Positions 1 through 11,670 of a stretch of 33,486 nt of DNA are shown piece by piece. This DNA comes from Bacteroidales bacterium (GTDB taxonomy: Bacteria > Bacteroidota > Bacteroidia > Bacteroidales > UBA932): positions 1 to 33,486 of the forward strand of contig JAKSKK010000022.1 of NCBI GenBank assembly GCA_024401745.1. The letters run 5' to 3'. A program made the translations under genes and the position numbers. How positions within the stretch are numbered: position 1 is the stretch's first letter; each line of letters begins with the position of its first letter. The notes beneath the pieces were generated by a model, which worked only from the letters and a program-made list of their open reading frames with translations, was not told where the DNA came from and ran no database searches.

Positions 1-6
1 ACTTAG

Positions 7-123
7 TCTCGTAAAGATAATGATTTCCTATCAGCCCATCAAGCCGAACTCGATTTTATCAATGAATTTGACAACTTCCTTGAACCCCGACTAGAGGTTC
101 AATATTTCGAACATTAGGGGAGC
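7..123. repeat. Imperfect direct repeat, copy A
   Basis: This stretch aligns with 1166-1276 in the same orientation at roughly three quarters identity over about 105 aligned bases. There is one 5-base insertion here (50-54) and one single-base indel. Read on the plus strand it is open from 7 to a TAG at 115-117, ending in the residues LEVQYFEH, and a strong terminator follows at once. An in-frame TAG at 4-6 precedes it and no start codon lies between. It could be the decayed 3' end of a plus-strand gene or a duplicated leader; I do not recognise the translation. Confidence 0.75.
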
Positions 124-124
124 A

Positions 125-161
125 AGGCTTCATCAAGAAATTGGTGAAGCCTTTTTCTTTT
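125..161 (+). terminator. Rho-independent terminator, plus strand
   Basis: A 10-pair stem (125-134 with 143-152, one G-U pair) encloses an 8-base loop, and the T-rich tract TTTTTCTTTT follows. The orientation serves transcripts coming from the left edge on the plus strand. The nearest gene is a minus-strand ABC ATPase, for which the T-tract is on the wrong side. It therefore implies a plus-strand gene, or its remnant, ending near 117. Confidence 0.85.
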
Positions 162-190
162 ATGCTTCCTTCAAGCAGAATATTGGATTA

Positions 191-859
191 TCAACGAAGA
201 ATGTACCCGTTCTGTATCAGGTCTTCTCGGCTCTTGATTGGGAACGTGTATCCATCTCTCAGCAGGAATATGTCATCAGTTACATCGAGGATGTCCTCAT
301 ATAGATGATCAGATACGATTATTCCCTTGCTCTTTTTCTGCTCCTGAATCAGAGCCTTCATCTTCTCCACACAGTTTGGGGATATGTTCGAGAACGGCTC
401 GTCCAGAATGCAGAATTCAGCGTCAGCCATCAGGATAATATACATCTCGGCAATTCTTGCCTCTCCGCCAGATAATTCTTTGAAGGTCTTGTGCTGATAT
501 GTATGGAACTTCGTATCGAATGTCACCAATCCGTCATAATCCACCCCATATAGAGAAAACGCTTCATCCAGCGTCATACGGTTCGGCATAAACAGATTTT
601 GAGGCAGATATTTCACTCTATTGCCAATATGACCATAGTCTGTATCAAGCTCGTCATTGAAACGGATGAACATATTCTGTGGTTTGATGCCTCCCATGAT
701 ACATTTGAACAGACAGGACTTGCCAGTTCCGTTCCTTCCAAGCACTCCAGTGACGCGCCCGGTCCTGGCAGTCAGATAGGCACTCTGCAGAACCTGATTC
801 TGTCCGAACTTCAGATGGACGCTGTCTACAAGCAATATATTCTCCTTATCCGATTGCAT
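191..859 (-). CDS. ABC transporter ATP-binding protein
   Basis: This is a single cytoplasmic ABC ATPase domain of 222 residues, which would power a membrane partner by ATP hydrolysis. Visible motifs are Walker A GRNGTGKS (about 41-48), signature LSGGE (129-133), Walker B FCILDEP (149-155) and the H-loop histidine in SDHLYED (about 185). The tail SDHLYEDILDVTDDIFLL resembles LptB-type and export-type ABC ATPases, but the substrate cannot be read. Its start overlaps the end of the upstream small membrane gene by 14 bases, so the two are probably translated together. There is no full-size permease beside it. The pair is more AT-rich than the rest of the window and lies between two imperfect direct repeats, which fits a later acquisition or rearrangement. 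The fold is certain; the role (export, self-immunity or other) is not. Confidence 0.9.
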   Translation of the reverse strand: MQSDKENILLVDSVHLKFGQNQVLQSAYLTARTGRVTGVLGRNGTGKSCLFKCIMGGIKPQNMFIRFNDELDTDYGHIGNRVKYLPQNLFMPNRMTLDEAFSLYGVDYDGLVTFDTKFHTYQHKTFKELSGGEARIAEMYIILMADAEFCILDEPFSNISPNCVEKMKALIQEQKKSKGIIVSDHLYEDILDVTDDIFLLRDGYTFPIKSREDLIQNGYILR

Positions 860-1166
860 AGCCTATCATGCTTGAAATGACCATCAGTACAACGAAAGCC
901 GCGAACTCGACGACGAAGGGGATAAGCCAGTATTCCTTTCTGCTTATGCCGAGATTAAGGTAGAAATACACTCCAAGACCTTTTGTCAGATTAGAGCTCA
1001 AATACCATATAACAGGAATACTGAATAATTTGAACAAAATGCAGATGTCCACTGCCGACGGTTCTGAAACCACAAGCGCTGACATCGCTACCGTAAGAAT
1101 GGCCGATATGACATACGTGGTTTTGCCGAATTTTCGTGACAAACGTATCTTTTTCAGTAAAGTCAT
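846..1166 (-). CDS. Small membrane protein, likely partner of the ABC ATPase
   Basis: A 106-residue protein of no family I recognise. It has a short basic N-terminus (KKIRLSRKFGK) and about three or four hydrophobic segments, near residues 17-35, 38-58, 62-75 and 80-104, so it should sit in the inner membrane with the N-terminus inside. It directly precedes and overlaps the ABC ATPase gene by 14 bases, making it the obvious candidate membrane subunit. It is far smaller than ordinary ABC-2 permeases, so it may work as an oligomer, be one of several subunits with others outside the window, or be a truncated permease. The ATG at 1164-1166 sits exactly at the inner edge of direct-repeat copy B. 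The next in-frame starts would cost the basic N-terminus. Confidence 0.75.
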   Translation of the reverse strand: MTLLKKIRLSRKFGKTTYVISAILTVAMSALVVSEPSAVDICILFKLFSIPVIWYLSSNLTKGLGVYFYLNLGISRKEYWLIPFVVEFAAFVVLMVISSMIGYAIG

Positions 1167-1276
1167 CTCGTAAAGATAGTAATCTCACATCAAAGCGTCA
1201 AGCCAAACTTTATCAATGAAATTCGCCGCCTTCTTGAATCCACCCAGAGGTTCAAAATTCCGAACATCAGGGGAGC
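1166..1276. repeat. Imperfect direct repeat, copy B
   Basis: This is the second copy of the sequence at 7-123. It begins at the start codon of the small membrane gene and ends inside the last codons of the acyltransferase gene (stop at 1267-1269), so that gene's final residues Leu-Pro are read from repeat sequence. Relative to copy A the plus-strand frame is shifted after 1208, and the TAG of copy A reads CAG here. In the first 43 aligned bases nine of ten differences fall at first or second codon positions of the copy A frame, which argues against recent protein-level selection. Confidence 0.75.
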
Positions 1277-1920
1277 TGAAAAACTGTTGGGAGATCATCG
1301 ACAAACAATCCTATATGCCTACCGTCGGCAAGGCCATGGTTGACTTCTATCGAGACGCTCATCACCATCCTGCCGTTCTCTTCGTGCAGTTTCCCAACTG
1401 CGACTTCGGGGATACTGTCTCCAGTACGATGCCCGCCGGCATGCTTGATGTCGGAAAAATCAACCCAGGGAATAGACGTGAAATAGATTATGTCATTCCT
1501 TCCTTCGTTTTCGTTGATGCTCAGCCCTGACCCGTTCTTCACACGTGCGATTTCAGCCGTTGCGGCATCCACGAACCTGTCCAGGTCCTCATCCCAGTTG
1601 AAATATGCAAACCCGAATGACCCGTCCTCACGTGCGATAGTCGGGCTGGCGCCGATGTAATCGTACTGAACCACATTGCCGTCTTCTATCCTGTAACGGA
1701 ATTCAGGAATTGAGTTGAGTGTCTTGAGAATGCCGTGCAGCGAATATAGAAAGAACGATTTTCCATCGTCCTTCGCCTTCCTGTAGCAATCGGTAAAATC
1801 GACTTTCACTGTCAGTCCGAAGAACGGATCTGGCATATTCCCGAAAAATTCATAGTGCTCTTTCCTTTCCCATCGGGAAATGTCGACGACTCTCTTGTCA
1901 GCTGACTTCATAGTATCCAT
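1267..1920 (-). CDS. CatA-like (chloramphenicol acetyltransferase-family) acyltransferase
   Basis: The protein belongs to the CatA-like O-acyltransferase fold, cytoplasmic trimers that move an acetyl group from acetyl-CoA to a hydroxyl. The catalytic motif near the C-terminus reads NHGLADG, corresponding to HHxxxDG of CAT. The catalytic second histidine and the aspartate are kept, while the first histidine is asparagine. The length (217 residues) matches the family. An upstream TTG gives a longer frame, but it lies inside the -7 promoter box, so I place the start at the ATG at 1918-1920, with only a short leader. Many such Bacteroidales proteins are annotated as resistance genes by homology alone; a housekeeping acceptor is equally possible. 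The 3' end runs into direct-repeat copy B. Confidence 0.82.
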   Translation of the reverse strand: MDTMKSADKRVVDISRWERKEHYEFFGNMPDPFFGLTVKVDFTDCYRKAKDDGKSFFLYSLHGILKTLNSIPEFRYRIEDGNVVQYDYIGASPTIAREDGSFGFAYFNWDEDLDRFVDAATAEIARVKNGSGLSINENEGRNDIIYFTSIPWVDFSDIKHAGGHRTGDSIPEVAVGKLHEENGRMVMSVSIEVNHGLADGRHIGLFVDDLPTVFQLP

Positions 1921-1935
1921 GTTTTCTTGATTAGT

Positions 1936-1967
1936 CAAAGTTACACACTAATAATCATACGTCCAAT
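1936..1967 (-). promoter_or_regulatory. Promoter of the CatA-like gene
   Basis: On the minus strand, TAACTTTG (1943-1936) matches the Bacteroidota -7 consensus TAnnTTTG, with ATTG (1967-1964) exactly 20 bases upstream as the -33 element. It overlaps the 3' end of the phosphatidyltransferase gene and places the transcription start just ahead of the ATG at 1920. It thereby excludes the upstream TTG as a start codon. Confidence 0.7.
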
Positions 1968-2467
1968 CTGGACTTGCTGTCTTTCAGGACGAAGTATAAT
2001 TCCTGTACTGATGCGACTGTGGCCATTAAGCAAGTGATTGCAACCAGTACAGCAACGGCGCACCAAGGGAAGAGGCCGATGCACAACGGAATGAGAAACA
2101 GGAACAGCCCGGAAATCTTGTTCAGCAGAGAATGGTCCGATACCAGCTCATGGCGGGAGAGGAACCCAGCCACAATGCTCAGAATCCTCAGGACAGCGAT
2201 GCCGATTACCCAGATCACTATCCATAAAGGAAAATCGAAGCCGGTGAAAACCTTTATCAGAGCTGCACCGAAGAACACCATATCTGCAACGGTATCCAGA
2301 CGTGCCCCAAAGTCGGAGACTTCACCAAGCCTCCTTGCCGTCCATCCGTCCAGCGCATCGCTCAGGCCTCCTGCCAGATAGAAGACATAGAACCATTTCT
2401 CAAACGCCGGGACAAACAGCAGAGCCAGTCCGCACAGGATTCTCACACAAGTGATCAAGTTCGCCAT
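1955..2467 (-). CDS. CDP-alcohol phosphatidyltransferase family protein
   Basis: An integral membrane enzyme that transfers a phosphatidyl group from a CDP-linked lipid to an alcohol, releasing CMP, as in phospholipid head-group synthesis. The full signature is present: D37-x2-D40-G41-x2-A44-R45, then G54-x3-D58-x3-D62, the aspartates that bind the metals and CDP. Several hydrophobic helices fill the rest. At 170 residues it is slightly short for a PgsA or PssA protein, and the sequence does not say which alcohol it uses. The ATG at 2465-2467 begins the conserved MANLITCVRI segment typical of PgsA-like N-termini. It is divergent from the GH30 gene with 65 bases between starts. The downstream CatA-like gene has its own promoter in this gene's 3' end. 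Confidence 0.88.
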   Translation of the reverse strand: MANLITCVRILCGLALLFVPAFEKWFYVFYLAGGLSDALDGWTARRLGEVSDFGARLDTVADMVFFGAALIKVFTGFDFPLWIVIWVIGIAVLRILSIVAGFLSRHELVSDHSLLNKISGLFLFLIPLCIGLFPWCAVAVLVAITCLMATVASVQELYFVLKDSKSRLDV

Positions 2468-2495
2468 GACACCCCGAATGTAAGTATTTTTTCAG

Positions 2496-2503
2496 TATAT
2501 TTG
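2496..2503 (+). promoter_or_regulatory. -7 box for the GH30 gene
   Basis: TATATTTG matches TAnnTTTG and lies 29 bases before the GH30 ATG at 2533. I see no good -33 box at the usual 19-20 base spacing, so confidence is moderate. Confidence 0.45.
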
Positions 2504-2532
2504 ATGAATATTCGACAAACTTGAAAAACAAT

Positions 2533-3936
2533 ATGGAAAAGACAATCAGGCTTTTGGCAGCGGCAGCCCTTCTGGGCCTTGCGACAGCATGCGGCAACGG
2601 TCCGCAGATCATTGAATGGGTAGCCACGACTATGGACGAGCCCTGGCAGCAGATTGACGGGAAGAGCGGCGCTGCGGGTACCGGAGATGTGATAAAGATA
2701 GATCCGACCGCCACAGAGCAGGAGATGCTGGGATTCGGTGTAAGCTTCAGCGAACTTGGATGGCAGTCCATGAGCCTTCTGCCGCAGGAAGACAGGAAGG
2801 CGGTCCTGGACGAGATGTTCCAGCCCGGCCTGGGTGCCGGCTTCACTATATGCCGTCTGCCGATAGGCGCGAACGACTTCAGCATCGACTTCTATTCGTT
2901 CGACGAGACGGAAGGCGACTTCGAACTGAAAGATTTCAGCATCGACAGGGACAGGACCACGCTTCTTCCCCTGGTCAAGGAGGCTCTCCAGAGGAACCCC
3001 TCCCTCAAAATATGGTCATCGCCCTGGTGCCCCCCTTCCTGGATGAAGTACAACAAGCACTACGCCATGCGGCCCGCTGAGGTCAACGACCTCCCCGAGG
3101 AGCGCCGCGGCTACGAAGGACAGGACATGTTCATACAGGACGAGCGCTACTTCGACGCCTACGCCCGCTACTTCGGCAGATACATCGACGCGTATAAGGA
3201 AGAGGGCGTGGACATCAGCATGGTGATGCCCCAGAACGAGCCCAACTCCGACCAGAACTTCCCCAGCTGCTGCTGGACCGCCAAGGGTCTGACTGCGTTC
3301 CTGCGCCATCTCTGCCAGGAGATGGACCAGCGCGGCGTCGATGTGTACTTCGGCACCTGGGAGAGAGCCAAGGCAGATGCGATCGACACTGTGATGACCG
3401 ACCCGGAAGTGGGCAGATACATAAAAGGCCTTGCCTTCCAATGGGCCGGCAGGAGCGCATTGCCCATTGCCCACAGCCGCTACCCGGAACTGACCTACGT
3501 CATGAGCGAGCAGGAGTGCGGCGATGGCCTCAACGACTGGAAAGGTGCCTGCCACAGCTGGGAGCTGATGAAGCACTACTTAGGCAACGGCGTGCAGATA
3601 TACGACTATTGGAACATCTCCCTCATCAAGAACGGACTCAGCAGATGGGGATGGCGTCAGAACTCACTTGTCGTGGTGGACGAAGCCGAGCGGAGCTACG
3701 AATTCACGATCGAATATTACCTGATCAAGCACGCCAGCCACTTCGTCCAGAAAGGAGCCAGGAAACTGCATCTGGACTATGAGAACGCCCTGGCATTCGC
3801 CAATCCCGATGGAAGCATCATCGTGATCACGTCAAACGAAGGCCCGGAGCCAGCCGACATCACCCTGAGCATAGGCGAGACCCAGCACAGCGTGACGCTC
3901 AAGCCTCTTTCATTCAACACATTCGTGCTGAAATAG
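2533..3936 (+). CDS. Glycoside hydrolase family 30 lipoprotein
   Basis: A retaining beta-glycosidase of family GH30, whose members include glucosylceramidases, beta-1,6-glucanases and beta-xylosidases. The lipoprotein signal ends in LATAC (Cys20), so it should be lipid-anchored in the periplasm or outer membrane. The TIM barrel begins near MLGFGVSFSE (about 65-74). The acid/base is E236 in PQNEP and the likely nucleophile is E326 in MSEQECG, aligned with SEACVG of human glucocerebrosidase. A C-terminal beta-sandwich domain (about 395-467) is typical. I use the ATG at 2533 rather than a TTG 12 bases upstream because it directly gives a normal signal peptide. It converges on the sulfatase gene with four bases between stops, and both may act on the same sulfated or glycosylated host glycan or glycolipid. 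The exact substrate is open. Confidence 0.9.
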   Translation: MEKTIRLLAAAALLGLATACGNGPQIIEWVATTMDEPWQQIDGKSGAAGTGDVIKIDPTATEQEMLGFGVSFSELGWQSMSLLPQEDRKAVLDEMFQPGLGAGFTICRLPIGANDFSIDFYSFDETEGDFELKDFSIDRDRTTLLPLVKEALQRNPSLKIWSSPWCPPSWMKYNKHYAMRPAEVNDLPEERRGYEGQDMFIQDERYFDAYARYFGRYIDAYKEEGVDISMVMPQNEPNSDQNFPSCCWTAKGLTAFLRHLCQEMDQRGVDVYFGTWERAKADAIDTVMTDPEVGRYIKGLAFQWAGRSALPIAHSRYPELTYVMSEQECGDGLNDWKGACHSWELMKHYLGNGVQIYDYWNISLIKNGLSRWGWRQNSLVVVDEAERSYEFTIEYYLIKHASHFVQKGARKLHLDYENALAFANPDGSIIVITSNEGPEPADITLSIGETQHSVTLKPLSFNTFVLK

Positions 3937-3940
3937 GCTT

Positions 3941-5398
3941 CTACTCCCCTCTCAATACGGGGAAATTCGGATTCCGGATATGGGACTCGGCCATGATGGC
4001 CTTGAGCTCCTCGGCCTTTTCGGGATTCGCCTCAATGACGTCAGTTGTCTCTGAGGGGTCCTCGTCGAGGTTGTAGAGCTCGTAGCACTCCGAGTCGTTC
4101 CGTATGTTCATGTGAACCAGCTTCCACGGGCCCTGGCGCACTGCCTGCCTGCCGCCCATCTCCTGGAACTCGAAATACAGGAACTCGTGCTCCTTCTGGC
4201 CGCGCCTGCCCTCTATCAAGGGAAGAAGGCTTATGCCGTCCATGTCTTCCCCGACCGTCTGGCCATTGAGCTCACGCAGGGTGGGCATCAGGTCCCAGAA
4301 CGAGCATATAAAATCGGTCTCGCGTCCTTTGGCCACATGCCCGTTCCACTGAACGATGAAGGGCACCCTTATGCCGCCCTCATACACGTCGCGCTTGTAT
4401 CCGCGCCAGGGGCCGTTCGAGTCGAAGAAATCCGGGTCGGCGCCGCCCTCGAGATGCGGGCCGTTGTCGGAGGCGAAGATGATGATGGTGTTGTCGTACA
4501 CTCCTAGTTCCTTAAGCTTGTCGACTATCTGCCCCACGTACATGTCAAGCCTTGATACCATGGCAGCGAAGGTTGCGTGAGGGTATTCCTGCGAGCAGTA
4601 GCCGCCCTTCCGGAAGCCCTGCATGCCCTGGTCGCAGCCACGGAACGGAGTCTCTGGATACCGGCCCCTGAGACCCTGTATTATCTCGTCTTCGGGCACT
4701 ATCAGTTCTGCGTGAGGAATGGTGGTCGGGTACCACATGAAGAAGGGTTTCCCCTCCTGTGCAGACTTCTCCATGAACTCCAGCGCCTCTTTCTGGATCA
4801 GGTCGGGAATGTAGGTACCCTCTCCGTAAGGGACCTCGTCGCAGTTGTCAGCAAGTTCGATGCGCTTCTCGTTGTCCCACACATGGTCGGCATAGTAGCT
4901 GTGTGCGAGGAGCTGGCAGTTGAAGCCATAGAACCGGTCGATTCCCATCCTGTTCGGGTCGCCCGTGGAGCCCACGAAACCAAGCCCCCACTTGCCGAAG
5001 GCACCGGTCGCATATCCGGCATCCTGCAGGTCATGGAAGATGGTCCTGGCGTCGGCTGGCAGAGGGAACTGCCCCTCGGGCTCGAGCTCCATGTTGCCGC
5101 GTATCGCAGTGTGGCCGCTGTGGGTTCCTGTGACGAGGCAGGAGCGCGACGGGGCACTGACGGTGGTGCCGGAGTAGGCCTGAGTGAAGCGCAGGCCCTG
5201 CGCTGCCATGTTGTCGATGTTCGGGGTGCTGAAGTGCGTCTGCCCATAGCAGCTGAGGTCGCCCCAGCCGAGGTCGTCGGCGAGGATGAACACCACGTTG
5301 GGCTTCTGCTCGGGAGTCTTGCCCTGCTGGGCGCATGAACCTGCCGCAAGGGCGGCACCTCCAAGGAGAACGGAATCTATGACGATAAATCTTTTCAT
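3941..5398 (-). CDS. Arylsulfatase-type sulfatase (S1 family), serine type
   Basis: A periplasmic hydrolase that removes sulfate esters, most likely from sulfated sugars. The N-terminus is a signal with a possible lipoprotein cysteine (AAGSC, Cys22). The metal-binding start is ILADDLGWGD (about 39-47). The active-site motif is S81-A-P-S-R, so the catalytic formylglycine comes from serine and needs a radical SAM anaerobic sulfatase-maturating enzyme (anSME); none is in this window. A second metal motif ASDNGPH lies further on. The family length of about 485 residues is normal, and the C-terminal part has the usual GPWKLV and ELYNLDEDPSE elements. It pairs convergently with the GH30 gene and divergently with the GIN-domain lipoprotein gene. 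The class is certain, the sulfate position is not. Confidence 0.93.
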   Translation of the reverse strand: MKRFIVIDSVLLGGAALAAGSCAQQGKTPEQKPNVVFILADDLGWGDLSCYGQTHFSTPNIDNMAAQGLRFTQAYSGTTVSAPSRSCLVTGTHSGHTAIRGNMELEPEGQFPLPADARTIFHDLQDAGYATGAFGKWGLGFVGSTGDPNRMGIDRFYGFNCQLLAHSYYADHVWDNEKRIELADNCDEVPYGEGTYIPDLIQKEALEFMEKSAQEGKPFFMWYPTTIPHAELIVPEDEIIQGLRGRYPETPFRGCDQGMQGFRKGGYCSQEYPHATFAAMVSRLDMYVGQIVDKLKELGVYDNTIIIFASDNGPHLEGGADPDFFDSNGPWRGYKRDVYEGGIRVPFIVQWNGHVAKGRETDFICSFWDLMPTLRELNGQTVGEDMDGISLLPLIEGRRGQKEHEFLYFEFQEMGGRQAVRQGPWKLVHMNIRNDSECYELYNLDEDPSETTDVIEANPEKAEELKAIMAESHIRNPNFPVLRGE

Positions 5399-5412
5399 CA
5401 GATGTGAAGATA

Positions 5413-5420
5413 CAAAAATA
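5413..5420 (-). promoter_or_regulatory. -7 box for the sulfatase gene
   Basis: On the minus strand TATTTTTG matches TAnnTTTG, 14 bases before the sulfatase ATG. No clear -33 box is seen. It sits back to back with the box for the GIN gene. Confidence 0.45.
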
Positions 5421-5435
5421 TTGTTAACAAATTCC

Positions 5436-5443
5436 TATATTTG
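5436..5443 (+). promoter_or_regulatory. -7 box for the GIN-domain gene
   Basis: TATATTTG matches TAnnTTTG, 26 bases before the ATG at 5470. No clear -33 element is seen. With the opposing box at 5413-5420 it forms a compact divergent promoter region. Confidence 0.5.
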
Positions 5444-5469
5444 GCGTCATATATTGAAAACCAAGAATC

Positions 5470-9832
<4,363 letters not shown>

Positions 9833-9843
9833 ATTGTTGAAGT

Positions 9844-10428
9844 TCAATCGTTTGTTTCCAGTATCTGTCTTATCAGCGGCAGGACTTCGGCCCTGAGGAC
9901 CTTCTCGTTGAGGCGGTGTTCCCCGTCGAAGCGCTTCGCGTTCCGATAATATTTCCTGAATGTGTCGTATGTGTTCACCATGTTGTCATGGATGCCGAAC
10001 AGCCCGTAGGTATTCTCCTTGTCGAAATCGGTGATGCCCTTGAACTGCTGCCGCTCCATCATGTTGAAGTGCTGTATGGTCTCACGGGTTATCCTGAACT
10101 CTTTCTGATTGTCCTTGCGGCCGTTGAAGAACTTGTGCACGCCGGTCTTGAGGACCTTGGACATCGTCGACATGTTGAAGGCAGGATTCACGCATATCTT
10201 CCTGAATCCGAACATCTGCTGGGCGTACATGCCGCCCATGGAAGTTCCTATGACAAGGTCAGGCTGCTGCTCGGCGCAGTATTCCTTCAGGAAAGGCAGA
10301 GCATCCACAGGATCGACGGGAATATCAGGGGCAAGCACTTCGTATTCGGGAAGCATCTTCCTCAGCATCTCCACCGTGCCCGAGGCACCGGAAGAGCCGT
10401 ATCCGTGAAAATAGACTATCTTCTTCAT
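9844..10428 (-). CDS. YqiA/YcfP-like alpha/beta-fold hydrolase
   Basis: A small cytoplasmic alpha/beta hydrolase of the YqiA/UPF0227 type, probably an esterase of unknown physiological substrate. The N-terminus has the oxyanion-side motif YFHGYGSS (about 6-13). The nucleophile elbow is GTSMGG with Ser63, and a late DGEHRLNE segment supplies the probable catalytic histidine. I start at the ATG at 10426-10428, 8 bases after the thioesterase stop, because the alternative TTG upstream adds only four residues ahead of the conserved KKIVYFHG. It sits in a tightly spaced gene train after an acyl-ACP thioesterase, which loosely suggests acyl-ester or envelope lipid metabolism, but that is inference from position only. 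Confidence 0.85.
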   Translation of the reverse strand: MKKIVYFHGYGSSGASGTVEMLRKMLPEYEVLAPDIPVDPVDALPFLKEYCAEQQPDLVIGTSMGGMYAQQMFGFRKICVNPAFNMSTMSKVLKTGVHKFFNGRKDNQKEFRITRETIQHFNMMERQQFKGITDFDKENTYGLFGIHDNMVNTYDTFRKYYRNAKRFDGEHRLNEKVLRAEVLPLIRQILETND

Positions 10429-10436
10429 AACCGGTA

Positions 10437-11156
10437 TCAATCCATTCTGAACGATGCCAGGAAGGCATGCGTGCCATTGTCCTGGACGTCGATGTAATAT
10501 GTGCTGCCCGCCTTGTACCTGAGAATCTCGACGGAAGCACCGGGTGCAAGCTCATGGTTGAAGTTCACGTTGATCTCTGTGAAATCCTGATATGCAGCCT
10601 CTCCCAGACAGTCCATGGCCCACACGACATAGCGGGCGTTGTTGACATGATGGTTGTAGTCGACGTCGGAATACCTGGCCTCGCGGCTCATCCTTTCCTC
10701 CAGGACGGCGTCTGCAGGTATGCGGATCTTTCTGGGAGCGGATTCCAGACAGGAAGGGCGGCCAAGCGACTCTCTGGGTATGTCGAAGCGGTCTGGCCTC
10801 TGCACTGCCCTGCTTTCAAGATTCATTATGGCCCAGGATGAGTTGGAAAGCACCATAGGCTCCCCTTCCGGCGAACGCATCTCGTAATCGCGTATGAAGA
10901 GAGGCCCCTCAGTGCCGGAATGCCATGTCTCGAACCTCACCTTGTCCTTGAAGCGCGGCATGCGCAGGAAGCGCATCTGCATTCTCGAAAGTATCCACAC
11001 GTCACCGCTTGCGATGAGGGCATTGTAGCCGAAGCCCAGGGCTTCGGAATTGTCCTCGGCTATCTGCTGCGACAGCTCCATGAAGGCTGACACGCGCAGA
11101 CGCTTCCTCTCGTCCACGAAATAGGACGGAATGTCCAGCAGCTGGCTTGTTATCAC
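10437..11156 (-). CDS. Acyl-ACP thioesterase (FatA/FatB-like)
   Basis: A cytoplasmic double hot-dog thioesterase that releases fatty acids from acyl carrier protein and so shapes the fatty-acid pool. The first hot-dog carries QIAEDNSEALGFG and the second carries the signature YSDVDYNHHVNNARY (about 162-176), equivalent to the plant FatA motif in which Asp, Asn and His are catalytic. Length (239 residues) suits bacterial members. The start is a GTG at 11154-11156 overlapping the TGA of the DUF4251 gene. No ATG lies near, and the sequence from residue 3 onward matches where family members begin. The overlap implies translational coupling with the upstream lipoprotein gene, and the hydrolase gene follows after 8 bases. 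Confidence 0.88.
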   Translation of the reverse strand: MITSQLLDIPSYFVDERKRLRVSAFMELSQQIAEDNSEALGFGYNALIASGDVWILSRMQMRFLRMPRFKDKVRFETWHSGTEGPLFIRDYEMRSPEGEPMVLSNSSWAIMNLESRAVQRPDRFDIPRESLGRPSCLESAPRKIRIPADAVLEERMSREARYSDVDYNHHVNNARYVVWAMDCLGEAAYQDFTEINVNFNHELAPGASVEILRYKAGSTYYIDVQDNGTHAFLASFRMD

Positions 11157-11659
11157 TTCTCAGGGAAGGCTATGAGATTGCCAGAGTATCCCATGTGAGA
11201 ACGGTTCATCGGGCGGCACATGATGTCGGCGCTGCCATTGTCCCAGAATGTCACGGTCACGTAGACCTTCTCCATACGGCACTTGGCCTCGAAGAACCAG
11301 ACATACTTGCCCTTGGAGGGCTTTGACTGGCTGTCGTCGATCACGATGGGACAGTCCTCGAACTTGATGCCCACGTCATCGGTGCCGATAGGCGCAGAAT
11401 AGGATGTTCCGAAAAAAGGAAGGTATGCATTGACCTTGCCGTCCTTGACCTTGAGGTAGTAGCCGTCCTGGGAGGTGATGGCAGGTCCGCGTGAAGGGAG
11501 TATCCTGTTGACCTCGATGGCAAGCTCATGTTCGTCGAGAGCCTTCGCCACGTATCCCTGAGCCTCCTTGAGGTTCTCCTCATCGATCTGGGCGAGGATG
11601 CCGCATGACGCGGACATTACCGCAACGGCAAGTATCGATATGAGTCCTAAGTGTTTCAT
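11153..11659 (-). CDS. DUF4251 lipoprotein
   Basis: A 168-residue member of DUF4251, a family of unknown function largely restricted to Bacteroidota. The N-terminus is a lipoprotein signal (AVMSASC, Cys19), and the domain covers about 40-166. It includes the typical elements DGYYLKVKDGKVNAYLPFFG and IGTDDVGIKFED and the closing pattern SHMGYSGNLI. The ATG at 11657-11659 is 11 bases after the M23-LysM gene stop, and the TGA overlaps the GTG of the thioesterase gene. The family is predicted periplasmic or outer-membrane; no catalytic residues are evident. Assignment is by the domain's characteristic strand pattern, with good confidence in the family and none in the function. Confidence 0.85.
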   Translation of the reverse strand: MKHLGLISILAVAVMSASCGILAQIDEENLKEAQGYVAKALDEHELAIEVNRILPSRGPAITSQDGYYLKVKDGKVNAYLPFFGTSYSAPIGTDDVGIKFEDCPIVIDDSQSKPSKGKYVWFFEAKCRMEKVYVTVTFWDNGSADIMCRPMNRSHMGYSGNLIAFPEK

Positions 11660-11670
11660 GTTCTGGTATT

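Noticed and set aside
4577-5338. Long plus-strand open frame of 253 codons
   Set aside because: It lies fully antisense to the sulfatase gene, whose motifs are complete. The open frame results from codon bias in GC-rich coding sequence.
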